Shown piece after piece: positions 8,648-17,829 of a stretch of 64,000 nt of DNA. The stretch's first letter is position 1, and each line of letters begins with the position of its first letter. The translations under genes and the position numbers were made by a program. The stretch covers positions 124,001 through 188,000 of the forward strand of contig NZ_CP093396.1 of assembly GCF_029027405.1 (NCBI RefSeq). The letters run 5' to 3'. This DNA is from Sulfurimonas sp. Its GTDB lineage: Bacteria; Campylobacterota; Campylobacteria; Campylobacterales; Sulfurimonadaceae. Below the pieces are notes generated by a model, which did not search any database, was not told where the DNA came from, and saw nothing but the letters and a program-made list of their open reading frames with translations.

Positions 8648-9138
8648 TTTATTCTCGTAGAAATTCCAGCGATGGTATGATAAACCTCATCGCAATTTTG
8701 AGCTATTAGCTGAGAAAGTATCCCGCTGGCATCTACAAAATCTCTAGCTAATTTATTATCAGCAATGATTCCAGAGCCAACATCATTTAATACAAAAACT
8801 ATTGTTTTATCTAAGCCCAAAACTCTAAAGAGTTCTTTTTTCATATCTTCAATGTCAAAACCATGATGAAACATATTGTTTATCCACATACTAACACACT
8901 CAACTAACACAGAAGTTTTGTTAGCTTTTATGGTTTCGTATATTTTAAGACTTTCTTCAATAGTATTAAACTTATCGCGTCTGTTTTTTTTATGCTCTTT
9001 TATCCTCTCTTTCATACCCGCATCTATAAACTCTGTTGTCGCTAGATAGCATGGTTTAGAACTTGAGAGTTTTAAAATATAGTTTTGAGCATTTATGCTT
9101 TTACCACTTTTAATCCCACCTATAAAAAGAGCTTTCAT
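8644..9138 (-). CDS. cobU: Adenosylcobinamide kinase / guanylyltransferase
   Basis: A 164-residue bifunctional CobU/CobP enzyme that phosphorylates adenosylcobinamide and then transfers GMP to it. The P-loop is at the very N-terminus (MKALFIGGIKSGKS). VLNDVGSGI near residue 120 and an FVDASGILSQ-type block complete the signature. A longer frame extends to 9225, but that part runs through the end of cobT; the ATG at 9138, directly before the P-loop, fits the family. It starts 5 bases after cobT. Confidence 0.92.
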   Translation of the reverse strand: MKALFIGGIKSGKSINAQNYILKLSSSKPCYLATTEFIDAGMKERIKEHKKNRRDKFNTIEESLKIYETIKANKTSVLVECVSMWINNMFHHGFDIEDMKKELFRVLGLDKTIVFVLNDVGSGIIADNKLARDFVDASGILSQLIAQNCDEVYHTIAGISTRIK

Positions 9139-9143
9139 CTTTT

Positions 9144-10199
9144 TTACATTCCGTATATTAAAAGCTCTATAGCCTCTAATAGTTTTTTGTTTGTAACACC
9201 ATTTGCATTTGCATATCCTAGGCATGCTCCTGCTCCTACACCTTCTTTTGCCTCGCCTTCATCGTATTTTTTTAAAATTGGAATCTCTGTTGTGGCAAAT
9301 GAAAAAGAGGTAAAAATAGCATGTGGAGTGTAGCTTAGTTTTGAGAGTATATTTTTAATATCAGAGTGCTTATCATTAGTTACCCACGAAGTAGTAGCTA
9401 GAGTTATATTGTCACTTTTTACTCTTATAAAAGTGTCTTCTTTTAGTTTGTCTGCCACTAAAAGACAGGCTGCCATTTGTGTTCCACCAGCTAAAACTAT
9501 ATGAAACCTTCTCGAAGCTTCTATAATAAAACCAGCACAAAAGATAAGCATATTATCACTAACAAGTGATAGCTTTTCAAAGTTACTCATGTCATCACTT
9601 AAAAGTGCCATGGCTTTGTCTATAGTTTGATTTTTTATATTTTTTGGTACATTTAAAAAACTTGATGAAAAATCATCTCTTAAATCATAACCCAAGGCTA
9701 AAGCAGTAGTCGCCGCTGTTGTAGTACCGCTTGGTGTACTTTCTCCAAGTATAAGATAATTTCCTTTTAGTTCATAGTTCTTTCCAGCAAGCATACCTTT
9801 TTTGAAAATCTCTTTAGCATCAATGTTGGCTCCAGTAGAAATAGACTCAGATGCACAGATGCCAAAGTTTAAAAGGTTTGTATTTTGAGGTAAAGCTTCT
9901 AGACCAAGGTTTAAAACTTCAATCTTTGAAAAAGGAACTAAATTATGCACAGCTCTTGTTATGAGGGCAGGGGTGGGAACACCCGTTGGAGTTTCGGCTA
10001 ACTCTCCCATAGAGAAAACTTTTTCATTTGTTATAAACTCAGCATCTAGAGTAGGAGTAAGTGAAATTTTCCCAGGAATACCAGCTTGAGTTATGCCCGC
10101 AATTTCGCAAGTTTTTGTAACAGCTGCTGCTAATAAAAAATCAGCCTTTCCTTTAGGGAATGAGTCTGTCTTATTGGTAAAAATGTTTAAAGTTTGCAA
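9144..10199 (-). CDS. cobT: Nicotinate-nucleotide:dimethylbenzimidazole phosphoribosyltransferase family protein
   Basis: A 351-residue CobT-type protein of the branch found in cyanobacteria, archaea and Campylobacterota. It shows the glycine-rich LGESTPSGTTTAATTALALG segment (near 152-171) and AGGTQMAACLL (near 240). The enzyme makes alpha-ribazole phosphate, the lower ligand precursor of B12. It lies between the BtuF-like gene (no gap) and cobU (5 bases). The enzyme branch is recognised from motifs; base specificity cannot be judged. Confidence 0.88.
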   Translation of the reverse strand: MQTLNIFTNKTDSFPKGKADFLLAAAVTKTCEIAGITQAGIPGKISLTPTLDAEFITNEKVFSMGELAETPTGVPTPALITRAVHNLVPFSKIEVLNLGLEALPQNTNLLNFGICASESISTGANIDAKEIFKKGMLAGKNYELKGNYLILGESTPSGTTTAATTALALGYDLRDDFSSSFLNVPKNIKNQTIDKAMALLSDDMSNFEKLSLVSDNMLIFCAGFIIEASRRFHIVLAGGTQMAACLLVADKLKEDTFIRVKSDNITLATTSWVTNDKHSDIKNILSKLSYTPHAIFTSFSFATTEIPILKKYDEGEAKEGVGAGACLGYANANGVTNKKLLEAIELLIYGM

Positions 10200-11051
10200 T
10201 TAGTTCCTTTTTTTGTAATTGTGATTCATCTCAAAGAAAAGTCTTTTTATTGTTAGGGCTACTCGATGCGAAGGTATATGTAAATAATCTTCATCTACTA
10301 TGGAAATATTTTTATTTCTTGAAGCATTGGTGGGGATATAATACCAAGCTTTAAGAGCTTTTTTCATATTTACATTTGGTTCCGTCGCATGTGAATGCAA
10401 AATAATAATTTGGTCTGGATTTAGAGCTATTATATTTTCATAGTTTAAAACTGGTTGAGAAGTGGAGTTTGAGCTATAAGCATTTTTGTTTCCACTTAGT
10501 TTTATGATATCTTCAAAAAATATGTTATGTCCTGCTATGTAAGTTGATGAGCGTAAGTCTTCTCTTAAACCATAAACTATCATAACGCTATGTGGAGCTA
10601 TATTTTTAGGAACATCTTTTATTTGGGTGTCTATACTTTTGATAAGCTCTTTTGCTTTGTTTGAATTTATTATGGATGCAAGATTAGTTATAGATTGTTT
10701 AATGTTTTTAATATTATCTAGGTTTAGCATTAATGTTTTAATTTTATACTTCAAGGGCAGGTTTAAATATTTTAACTTTTCTAAAGTGCTTTGGTTAAAT
10801 GTTTGACCAATAACTAAGGTAGGTTCAAGTGCTAAAATTCTTTCAATATTTGGACTCTGATAACTTCCAACAATAGGAAGCTTTTGTGCTTGTTTAGGGT
10901 AAAGCGAAAAAGAAGAAGTACCCACTAGAGAGTCACCTTTTTCAAGTGCGTAGATAATCTCAGTTATTGAAGGGCTAAGAGAGATGATTCTCTCATTAGC
11001 ATTTAAAGTGATTGACAAAAATAAGATAATAAAAATAATTTTTATACTCAT
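10200..11051 (-). CDS. BtuF-like periplasmic substrate-binding protein
   Basis: A 283-residue protein with an N-terminal signal peptide (hydrophobic residues 3-16, cleavage probably after LNANE-type A) and the helical-backbone binding protein fold of BtuF/FhuD. RIISLSPSITEIIYALEKGD, PNIERILALEPTLVIGQ and NPDQIIIL are typical. Its place between a TonB receptor and cobT suggests cobalamin or cobinamide capture in the periplasm. No btuC/btuD permease genes lie in this window. A siderophore role is the main alternative. Confidence 0.85.
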   Translation of the reverse strand: MSIKIIFIILFLSITLNANERIISLSPSITEIIYALEKGDSLVGTSSFSLYPKQAQKLPIVGSYQSPNIERILALEPTLVIGQTFNQSTLEKLKYLNLPLKYKIKTLMLNLDNIKNIKQSITNLASIINSNKAKELIKSIDTQIKDVPKNIAPHSVMIVYGLREDLRSSTYIAGHNIFFEDIIKLSGNKNAYSSNSTSQPVLNYENIIALNPDQIIILHSHATEPNVNMKKALKAWYYIPTNASRNKNISIVDEDYLHIPSHRVALTIKRLFFEMNHNYKKRN

Positions 11052-11062
11052 ATCTTAAACCT

Positions 11063-12976
11063 TTAGTATTTTAATTTAAAACCAACTAAAGCAGTTGTTG
11101 CAAAGTTTACAGGGTAGATGCTGTCATTTCTAATCCACATACCGTTTGACTTGTTAAAAATATTATTTATTTTAGCAAAAACTTCCCAAGATTTTTTAGC
11201 ATAAGTTGCAGAGATATCTGTACTCATATAAGCATCTTGTTTTTGAGAGAAGTTATTGTTGAAATCATTTGCAGCATAAGTCTCTGAACGGTAGATTTGA
11301 GTTAGTGCGATAGTGCTAAAATCATCTGGCATAAACCCAATAGTTATTTTTGCATTGTGATCTGAGACACCAGGAAGATGCTTGCCAGCATAATCAAATC
11401 CACCCTCTTTTTCTTCATCTATAATGGCTTGAATATAGTTATAGTTAAGTGCTAGACTCCATTTGCTAGATATAAGCCACATATCATATAAATCAAGACC
11501 ATATTTATGTGACTTGTCTATATTTGTATTTTTATTTGTTGAAGATAAAAGTGGTTGATAGTAGATTTCATTTTGTAAGTCAATGTAATAAGCTGTTACT
11601 TTAAGCTTATTCGTCTTTGTAATATAGTTAAACCCAAGATTAAAATTATTTGCTTGAGATGGATTTACATAACCTAAAAATGCTCCTGTGTTCCATTTAA
11701 AAAGTCTGTCTAAATCAGCTGACTGATAAGAGTGAGCATAGTTTACAAAGATAGATTTTTGTTTATCAAAAGTGTAGTTATATCCAAGTTCTACGCCATG
11801 AAGCGTATCATATTGATTATCTCCTGTTTTACTCTCAAATGAAACTTTTTCATATCTATAACCAGCTTTAATAGAAGAGTTGTTTAAAGCAAAGCTACTC
11901 ATAATATATCCAGCATTATTTTTTTTTGTTAGGTCATTATTTGGATTTTTTCTATTGTAGTTATAATCATCATATCCAGCAGATATATTTAAAGAGTCAT
12001 CTTCATAATCAACTTTAATTTTTACAGTATCATATAGATAATGTGCTGGATTATTTGTGCCGTATTGAGATTTTTTGTTTTCTCTTGAACCATCAATATT
12101 TACAACAAGTTTATCACTTATGTCATAAACAATTCCAGCACTTAAAGCATCCGTATCATAAAACTGTTGTGTAAAAGCAGACCAAGCATTACTCATTTGC
12201 GAAGGGTTTTTATCATACTCCGCTTGAGTTAAGCTTCCAGCGTAGATAACATTTGTTCTAGCACTAGAGATTCCAGCTCTTAACTCTAAATTCTCAATAG
12301 GTCTATATGATAGGTTAAAAGTTGCTGTTGAGAGTTGGTTTTTATCTTTATTGCCATTTGTATCAATATCTCTAATCCCATTGTTCTTTTGTGCTTCACC
12401 ACTTGCTGAGATTGCAAGTTTATTGTCTTTATGACCAATATAAAATGAACCAGATACGGCTCCATAAGTTCCAAGATAAAAAGAAACTTCTTTATCATTG
12501 GTTTGTTTTGTAATTATGTTGATAACACCAGCATTAGCTCCATCTCCTCCAATGACAATACCACTAGATTTAATAATCTCTATACGACTAATTGATGTTG
12601 GTGAAATCGATGATAGTAACTGAGGCACTCCATCTACATTGTTTAATTTTCTACCATTAACCATGATAACTATATTTTGATAGCCATCTCCACCGTATCC
12701 ACGCATATCAAGTTTTTGAGAAAAAGGATTTCCATAGCTAGGCGTTGATGTAACAGAAGTTTGTTGGTTTAAAAATTCATATACATTTCTTACATTGGCT
12801 TTTTGGATATCTTTTTGTGTATAAACTTCTACTGCATCTGTAGATTTTAACTCATCTGTTTTTATGGCAGTTGAGGTAATGCTAAGTGGATTTAAGATTA
12901 TTTTTTGTGTGTCCTGTGCGTTAAGTTGGCTTAAAAAAGCTACTAATATTAGAGATAGTTTTATTTTATTTTGCAT
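11063..12976 (-). CDS. TonB-dependent outer membrane receptor, BtuB-like
   Basis: A 637-residue TonB-dependent receptor: signal peptide (MQNKIKLSLILVAFLSQLNA), plug domain from about 45 to 160 (VYTQKDIQKANVRNVYEFLN, then IVIMVNGRKLNNVDG), then a beta-barrel ending in an aromatic/basic C-terminus (FKLKY). The frame extends 26 codons further to 13054, but the ATG at 12976 directly precedes the signal peptide. It is the first gene of the cobalamin operon, so B12 or corrinoid uptake is likely. Confidence 0.88.
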   Translation of the reverse strand: MQNKIKLSLILVAFLSQLNAQDTQKIILNPLSITSTAIKTDELKSTDAVEVYTQKDIQKANVRNVYEFLNQQTSVTSTPSYGNPFSQKLDMRGYGGDGYQNIVIMVNGRKLNNVDGVPQLLSSISPTSISRIEIIKSSGIVIGGDGANAGVINIITKQTNDKEVSFYLGTYGAVSGSFYIGHKDNKLAISASGEAQKNNGIRDIDTNGNKDKNQLSTATFNLSYRPIENLELRAGISSARTNVIYAGSLTQAEYDKNPSQMSNAWSAFTQQFYDTDALSAGIVYDISDKLVVNIDGSRENKKSQYGTNNPAHYLYDTVKIKVDYEDDSLNISAGYDDYNYNRKNPNNDLTKKNNAGYIMSSFALNNSSIKAGYRYEKVSFESKTGDNQYDTLHGVELGYNYTFDKQKSIFVNYAHSYQSADLDRLFKWNTGAFLGYVNPSQANNFNLGFNYITKTNKLKVTAYYIDLQNEIYYQPLLSSTNKNTNIDKSHKYGLDLYDMWLISSKWSLALNYNYIQAIIDEEKEGGFDYAGKHLPGVSDHNAKITIGFMPDDFSTIALTQIYRSETYAANDFNNNFSQKQDAYMSTDISATYAKKSWEVFAKINNIFNKSNGMWIRNDSIYPVNFATTALVGFKLKY

Positions 12977-13022
12977 TATTGAAATTCCTATATACTGATT
13001 AAGTATGTGAGTCAATGATTTA

Positions 13023-13041
13023 TTTTGCTCTTTGAGCAAAA
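13023..13041. other. Hairpin in the leader of the TonB receptor gene
   Basis: TTTTGCTC and GAGCAAAA flank a 3-base loop, 47 bases before the receptor ATG. It could be a terminator-like or attenuating stem. I could not find the conserved parts of a cobalamin riboswitch around it. Confidence 0.4.
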
Positions 13042-13085
13042 CTTTAGTGACCACAGCGGTTTAAGCGAAGTGTTCCTTTTACGGA

Positions 13086-13238
13086 CTAATCAATAGGTGG
13101 AGAAGTGATTTTTATAGTTAGTGGTTTTCCACTAAGAGTGGCAGTTGATGAGTACATAGCCACGATTTTTTGTTGTGAAACATGGGCTTGTATTGCTGCT
13201 AAGGAGAAGTAACTTTTACCAAAACCTTTAGGGCTCAT
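13086..13238 (-). CDS. Possible 50-residue small protein upstream of the TonB receptor
   Basis: An ATG-to-TAG frame of 50 codons (MSPKGFGKSYFSLAAI at its start, ITSPPID at its end) fills the space between the TonB receptor and rqcH. It runs in the direction of the cobalamin operon. The ribosome binding site is weak (AGAG) and I do not recognise the sequence. It may be a leader peptide, a remnant or chance. Confidence 0.3.
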   Translation of the reverse strand: MSPKGFGKSYFSLAAIQAHVSQQKIVAMYSSTATLSGKPLTIKITSPPID

Positions 13239-13296
13239 TTCTGTGTCTCTTTGATTTTTTTTGCAAGTATATCAAAAAATCTGATAAAATACTTTT

Positions 13297-14625
13297 ATGA
13301 AATTATCCCATTTAAAACAAATTAAAAACTATCTACTTAAATTTAAAAAGATTTCTGCTATCTATCGGGTAAGCGATACCATCATAAAAATAGCTTTTGA
13401 TAAAGATGACGAGCTTTACTTTGAGATGCAACGCTCAAACTCTAAAATGTTTAGATGCTCCTCTTATGCTCGTTCAAAAGTATATAATGCGCCTTTTGAT
13501 GTTATCTTGGCAAAACGATTTAACAGAGCAAACATCTTAGGTGTGGAGCTTTTAAATGATGATAAAATCTTAAGATTTACTACCTCCATAGCATCTGCAT
13601 ATAAAGAAGAAACTACACTTTTACAGTTTGAGTTTACTGGCAAATACACGAATGTAATCATCTTAGATGAAAATGAGGTTGTTCTTGAAGCCTTGCGTCA
13701 TGTTGATTTGTTTTCTTCATTTCGTGAGATTAGAGTTGGACAAAAACTTTTAAATGTTTTACCAGCTCCTTTTGTGGCAAAAGAGTATCCACTTGAAAAT
13801 GTAGAAATATTTTTATATGATGAGTATGAAAAGGAAGTAAAAAATAGACTAGACTCGCTTAAAAAACAAAAGATTCTTTTTTTAAATAAAAAGCTTAAAA
13901 AACTACAAAAACTTTATGATTTGCTTGATGATGAAACAAAACTAAAAAATGAAGTGCAAAAGTGTCAGCACCATGGGAATATAGTTTTAGCAAACATTCA
14001 CAATATTAAATCTTATCAAAAAACTTTGAACTTAAATGATTATGATGGAACACCTTTGGTAATAGAACTGCATAAAGAGCTTTGGACACCTGCTTTAATG
14101 GCATCTTCGCTTTTCTCAAGAAGTAAAAAAGCGAAACAAAAAGTCAAGCATCTACATATTGAAAAAGAATCTTTAAGTTCTAAAATTGAGCATATAAAAC
14201 TTTTTATACATACAGTTCAAGAGGCAAAAGATGTATCAAAAATACAACTACTTTTTCCTTCTAAAATTCAAGCGAAAAAAATAAAAACAAATGATAGTGT
14301 TGAGGTTTTTTGGATAGAAGGCTATAAAGTTCAACTTGGTAAAAATGAAAAAGGTAATATAGAAGTTTTGAAAAATGCAAGAGCAAGAGATATTTGGGTT
14401 CACATGAAAGACAGACCATCTGCTCATGTCATCATCACAACCGACAAGCAAAACATCCCAATTAGCATCATAAATGGGGCAGGAAGGTTATGTGTAGATT
14501 TTACAACTATTCAAAAAGATAAGTTTTTGGTCGATTATACTCCTAGACGAGAAGTTACTATACAAAGTGGTGCAAATGTACTTTACAACAAGTACAAAAC
14601 CATAGAGGTAGATACTCGAAAATAA
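13297..14625 (+). CDS. rqcH: NFACT-family ribosome quality control protein (RqcH-like)
   Basis: A 442-residue NFACT protein: an NFACT-N domain (about 1-165), a coiled-coil middle (about 180-320, rich in Lys/Leu/Glu) and an NFACT-R (DUF814) domain near 355-435 with the hallmark R-D-I-W-V-H-M. In bacteria RqcH binds obstructed 50S subunits with peptidyl-tRNA and recruits tRNA-Ala to add alanine tails. It is shorter than Bacillus RqcH (about 570 residues), as is usual for Campylobacterota. The adjacent proteins are not known partners. Confidence 0.85.
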   Translation: MKLSHLKQIKNYLLKFKKISAIYRVSDTIIKIAFDKDDELYFEMQRSNSKMFRCSSYARSKVYNAPFDVILAKRFNRANILGVELLNDDKILRFTTSIASAYKEETTLLQFEFTGKYTNVIILDENEVVLEALRHVDLFSSFREIRVGQKLLNVLPAPFVAKEYPLENVEIFLYDEYEKEVKNRLDSLKKQKILFLNKKLKKLQKLYDLLDDETKLKNEVQKCQHHGNIVLANIHNIKSYQKTLNLNDYDGTPLVIELHKELWTPALMASSLFSRSKKAKQKVKHLHIEKESLSSKIEHIKLFIHTVQEAKDVSKIQLLFPSKIQAKKIKTNDSVEVFWIEGYKVQLGKNEKGNIEVLKNARARDIWVHMKDRPSAHVIITTDKQNIPISIINGAGRLCVDFTTIQKDKFLVDYTPRREVTIQSGANVLYNKYKTIEVDTRK

Positions 14626-14640
14626 ATTAAAGGACATATT

Positions 14641-14946
14641 ATGAGCATTGGTGCAATAGGAAGTGCAATTTTTACAAACCAGATGACAGCAAATGTATCT
14701 TCTGTTCAAAATGCTCATAATAGTCGTGTTGACTTTCAAAACATGGTCGCTCAAGCTGCTGTAAATGAAAAAGATGAGAAAGTTTTAAAAGTTCGTCCTG
14801 CTGAAGAAAATCATGAAGTTGACCCAGATAGAGAACATGAAAAAAATGAAGCTGATCAAGAAACAGCAAGGGCAGACCATGATGAGAGTGAAGATGAAGA
14901 AAAAGAAGAAGAGTTTCCAGTTTATAAACTAGATATTAAAGTGTGA
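14641..14946 (+). CDS. Hypothetical acidic protein
   Basis: A 101-residue protein 15 bases after rqcH, with ribosome binding site AAAGGA ahead of the ATG. Residues 1-40 are neutral and rich in Ser/Ala/Asn (MSIGAIGSAIFTNQ). Residues 55-92 are highly charged with runs of Glu and Asp (SEDEEKEEEF) and likely disordered. It has no signal peptide or membrane segment. I do not recognise it beyond a general resemblance to short conserved Campylobacterota proteins. Confidence 0.7.
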   Translation: MSIGAIGSAIFTNQMTANVSSVQNAHNSRVDFQNMVAQAAVNEKDEKVLKVRPAEENHEVDPDREHEKNEADQETARADHDESEDEEKEEEFPVYKLDIKV

Positions 14947-14992
14947 TTTGGTATAATCCATAAATTACAAATCATTATATTTAGGAAAGTTC

Positions 14993-15757
14993 ATGAAGTT
15001 TTTAGAATCTATAAATGTTAGTAAAGAGAGAGTCGTCACAGGTTTTTCCCTCATTGGTTTGGTTTTACTTATAGGCTTTATAGATAGCTTTTTTATGATG
15101 TGGGCATTTCTTGGACTTATTTATCTTTTAGCTTTTAAAGAGGCTCAAAAACTTTTTGAAATAAAAAATGACTCTCTTCTCATTATAGCTCTTGGTGTTT
15201 GGCTTATGGCTGGCATCTACCCTTACGGAGATGACCTTTTTGTTTTAGCTTGGGTTGCTTATGCAAGTGCTATTGCTTTTAATAAAAAACTAACTTGGAA
15301 AAACTTTTTTCCTTTTATATATCCAACCGCTGGAATGCTCTTTATCTTTACAATGTATCAAGAATACGGAGTTATTTCTCTTCTTTGGCTATTGATAGTA
15401 GTCGCACTTACTGATGTTGGTGCTTACGCAGTTGGTAAAAGCATCGGGAAAACTCCGTTTTGTGAAACTTCTCCAAACAAAACTATGGAAGGTGTTGTTG
15501 GTGGTATAGTTGTTGCAACTATTGGTGGAATGTTTGTTGGTTTGAGTATAGTAGATTTAAGCGTATCTTTTATCATCTCATTTATGGTTGCAACAAGTTC
15601 TATATTTGGAGATTTGTTTGAGAGTAGTTTAAAAAGAAATGCTGGAGTAAAAGATAGTGGTGATATTCTTCCAGGACACGGTGGTATACTTGATAGAATA
15701 GATGGCTATCTTTTTGGTTCGATAGTTATGTTAGTTTTACTTCGTGGGCTTGTATAG
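14993..15757 (+). CDS. cdsA: Phosphatidate cytidylyltransferase
   Basis: A 254-residue integral membrane enzyme that makes CDP-diacylglycerol from phosphatidic acid and CTP, the branch point of phospholipid synthesis. About six hydrophobic helices are visible. The CDP-diglyceride synthetase signature is at the C-terminus: SIFGDLFESSLKRNAGVKDSGDILPGHGG-type sequence at about 202-231, with its acidic metal-binding residues. Its stop codon abuts the GTG start of dxr without a gap. Confidence 0.95.
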   Translation: MKFLESINVSKERVVTGFSLIGLVLLIGFIDSFFMMWAFLGLIYLLAFKEAQKLFEIKNDSLLIIALGVWLMAGIYPYGDDLFVLAWVAYASAIAFNKKLTWKNFFPFIYPTAGMLFIFTMYQEYGVISLLWLLIVVALTDVGAYAVGKSIGKTPFCETSPNKTMEGVVGGIVVATIGGMFVGLSIVDLSVSFIISFMVATSSIFGDLFESSLKRNAGVKDSGDILPGHGGILDRIDGYLFGSIVMLVLLRGLV

Positions 15758-16825
15758 GTGATACTTTTAGGCTCAACAGGCTCAATAGGTGTAAATACTC
15801 TAAAAGTTGCTAAAAAGTTCAATATAAAAGTTGAAGCTTTGGTTTGTGGAAAAAATATTAAACTTCTCAATGAACAGATTTTAGAGTATCAGCCAAAAGT
15901 TGTTGTAGTTGCAGATGCAAAAGATATAAAAAATGTAAATCATAAAAATGTTTTTTCAGGTCAAGATGCCATTTTAGAAGTTATAAAAGATGCTCAATCA
16001 GAATTAGTCGTTAATGCTCTTGTTGGTTTTTTAGGTCTTCGTCCAACACTTACAGCCATAGATGCAGGTAAAAAAGTTGCACTGGCAAATAAAGAAAGTT
16101 TAGTTGCTTGTGGAGCATTTATAGATGTAAGCAAAATTCAACCCATTGATAGTGAACATTTTGGGCTTTGGTACTTGATGCAAGATAGACCAGTCCAAAA
16201 GATGATTATTACTGCAAGTGGTGGGGCATTTCGTGACTGGGATATTAAGAAACTTCAAAATGCTTCGTTGGCAGATACACAGAAACATCCCAACTGGTCG
16301 ATGGGACAAAAGATAACCATAGATAGCGCAACAATGGTAAATAAAATATTTGAACTACTTGAGGCAAGATGGCTTTTTGGTGAAGGTCAATATGATGCTA
16401 TCATAGAAACAAAATCACTTATTCATGCTCTTATTGATTTTAAAGATGGCTCAACTACGGCTCATTTTGCACATGCAAGTATGCAACTCCCAATAGCGTA
16501 TGCTCTAGATGAGCAGATGGATGAGCAGATTTTAAAACATGTCAATTTGTTAGAAGTTGGAAATCTTGAATTTAGACAAATAGATAAAAATAGATACCCT
16601 ATCTGGGAACTTAAAGAAGAACTTTTAAAAAATCCTATAAAAGGTTTAATAGTTAATGCTGCAAATGAAGTTGCAATAGAAAAATTTATAAATAAAGAAA
16701 TAGGCTTTATGGATATTTCGAAAATGATAATGGATGCATTTGAATCATTTATTCAGATACCTCATAGTGTTGATGATGTCTTTGCTTTAGATAAAGAAGT
16801 AAGAGAGTTTATGAAAGGAAAATAA
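15758..16825 (+). CDS. dxr: 1-deoxy-D-xylulose 5-phosphate reductoisomerase
   Basis: A 355-residue enzyme of the MEP isoprenoid pathway that converts DXP to 2-C-methyl-D-erythritol 4-phosphate using NADPH. The nucleotide motif is at the N-terminus (LLGSTGSIGVNTL). ALANKESLVACG lies near 110, the SEHFGLW metal/substrate segment near 132, and SASGGAFRDW-type sequence (TASGGAFRDW) near 151. The start is GTG, directly after the cdsA stop codon, so translation is probably coupled. The family is usually 380-400 residues; this short form is typical of Campylobacterota. Confidence 0.96.
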   Translation: MILLGSTGSIGVNTLKVAKKFNIKVEALVCGKNIKLLNEQILEYQPKVVVVADAKDIKNVNHKNVFSGQDAILEVIKDAQSELVVNALVGFLGLRPTLTAIDAGKKVALANKESLVACGAFIDVSKIQPIDSEHFGLWYLMQDRPVQKMIITASGGAFRDWDIKKLQNASLADTQKHPNWSMGQKITIDSATMVNKIFELLEARWLFGEGQYDAIIETKSLIHALIDFKDGSTTAHFAHASMQLPIAYALDEQMDEQILKHVNLLEVGNLEFRQIDKNRYPIWELKEELLKNPIKGLIVNAANEVAIEKFINKEIGFMDISKMIMDAFESFIQIPHSVDDVFALDKEVREFMKGK

Positions 16826-16827
16826 AA

Positions 16828-17829
16828 ATGATTAGTAATATGCTAGATAAGCACTTGCATAAGCTTTCTTTATACCGTCCAAAAAGTATAATTATATTTG
16901 GAACAATTTTTGTTGTTCTTAGTTCTATTCCACTTGTTTATATCCTTACAATGCTCTTTGGTGCCCAGTATACGAATATTACATTTATAAAGTCAATAGT
17001 TACTCCATTATTGATGGCTCCTGTAACTATAGGTATAATTATAGAGTTATCGGTACATTTAAAATATTTTAAAGATGAGTTGAATAAAGAAATAGAAAAA
17101 AATAAAAAGAAAGATGCAATACTTTTTGAACAAGCAAGATTTGCTTTAATGGGTGAAATGTTGGCAAATATTTCACATCAATGGAAACAACCTCTTAACA
17201 CGATAAGTCTATCGGTTGCTAATGCTAAGCTATCAAGCGGAAATAATCTAGAAAAAAACTTTGATATTATTGAAAGTAATGTGAATTATTTAGCTTCTAC
17301 GATAGATGATTTCATGTCATTTTTTAATAAAAAAACTTACACGCAAATTCGAGACTTGAAAGATATTTTAAAAGAGGTTAAAAGTATTATTAACATTGAA
17401 ATAATTAAAAATGATATAACATTAGATATAGAAGTCGATTGTGTTAATAACAAGATTGAACTTTCTTCTTCAATCTCCCAAGTTTTATTAAATCTTTTGA
17501 ATAATGCTAAAGATGCTTTTGATAAAGATATGCAGGATAAAAGAATAATTTTAAAATTTACTGTTAAGCAAGAATCATTGGAAATTATTTGTTGTGATAG
17601 TGCTGGGGGAATTAATCCTGAAATAAAAAATAAAATTTTTGACCCATATTTTACAACTAAACATAAATCTCAAGGAACAGGAATAGGTTTGTATATGTCT
17701 AAGCAGATAGTTCAAAAAATCTTTGGAGGTAATATTAATTTTGATTCTGAATCTTCATGTTTTTGTATAAATCTTCCATATTCTAATCAGTGTATGTTGA
17801 AAAAAAGGAATATAATAGATGATTCTTAG
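16828..17829 (+). CDS. Orphan membrane sensor histidine kinase
   Basis: A 333-residue histidine kinase. Two hydrophobic segments (about 21-42 and 53-73) bracket a very short extracytoplasmic loop. A coiled coil (77-100) leads to the phosphoacceptor box [15 protein letters not shown] (H near 115). ATPase motifs follow: N-box [13 protein letters not shown]1 DSAGGI, F/G2 [17 protein letters not shown]. There is no PAS, HAMP or periplasmic sensor domain, so sensing would be in the membrane. No response regulator is adjacent. It overlaps tsaD by 11 bases. Confidence 0.9.
   Translation: MISNMLDKHLHKLSLYRPKSIIIFGTIFVVLSSIPLVYILTMLFGAQYTNITFIKSIVTPLLMAPVTIGIIIELSVHLKYFKDELNKEIEKNKKKDAILFEQARFALMGEMLANISHQWKQPLNTISLSVANAKLSSGNNLEKNFDIIESNVNYLASTIDDFMSFFNKKTYTQIRDLKDILKEVKSIINIEIIKNDITLDIEVDCVNNKIELSSSISQVLLNLLNNAKDAFDKDMQDKRIILKFTVKQESLEIICCDSAGGINPEIKNKIFDPYFTTKHKSQGTGIGLYMSKQIVQKIFGGNINFDSESSCFCINLPYSNQCMLKKRNIIDDS

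Noticed and set aside
8644-9225. The longer form of CobU starting at 9225
   Set aside because: Its first 29 codons overlap the end of cobT and precede the P-loop methionine; the ATG at 9138 fits the family.
13042-13296. A cobalamin riboswitch in the leader of the TonB receptor gene
   Set aside because: Neither the B12 box nor the CCCGC-AACTG-type core could be found on the minus strand, so only the hairpin and short frame were reported.
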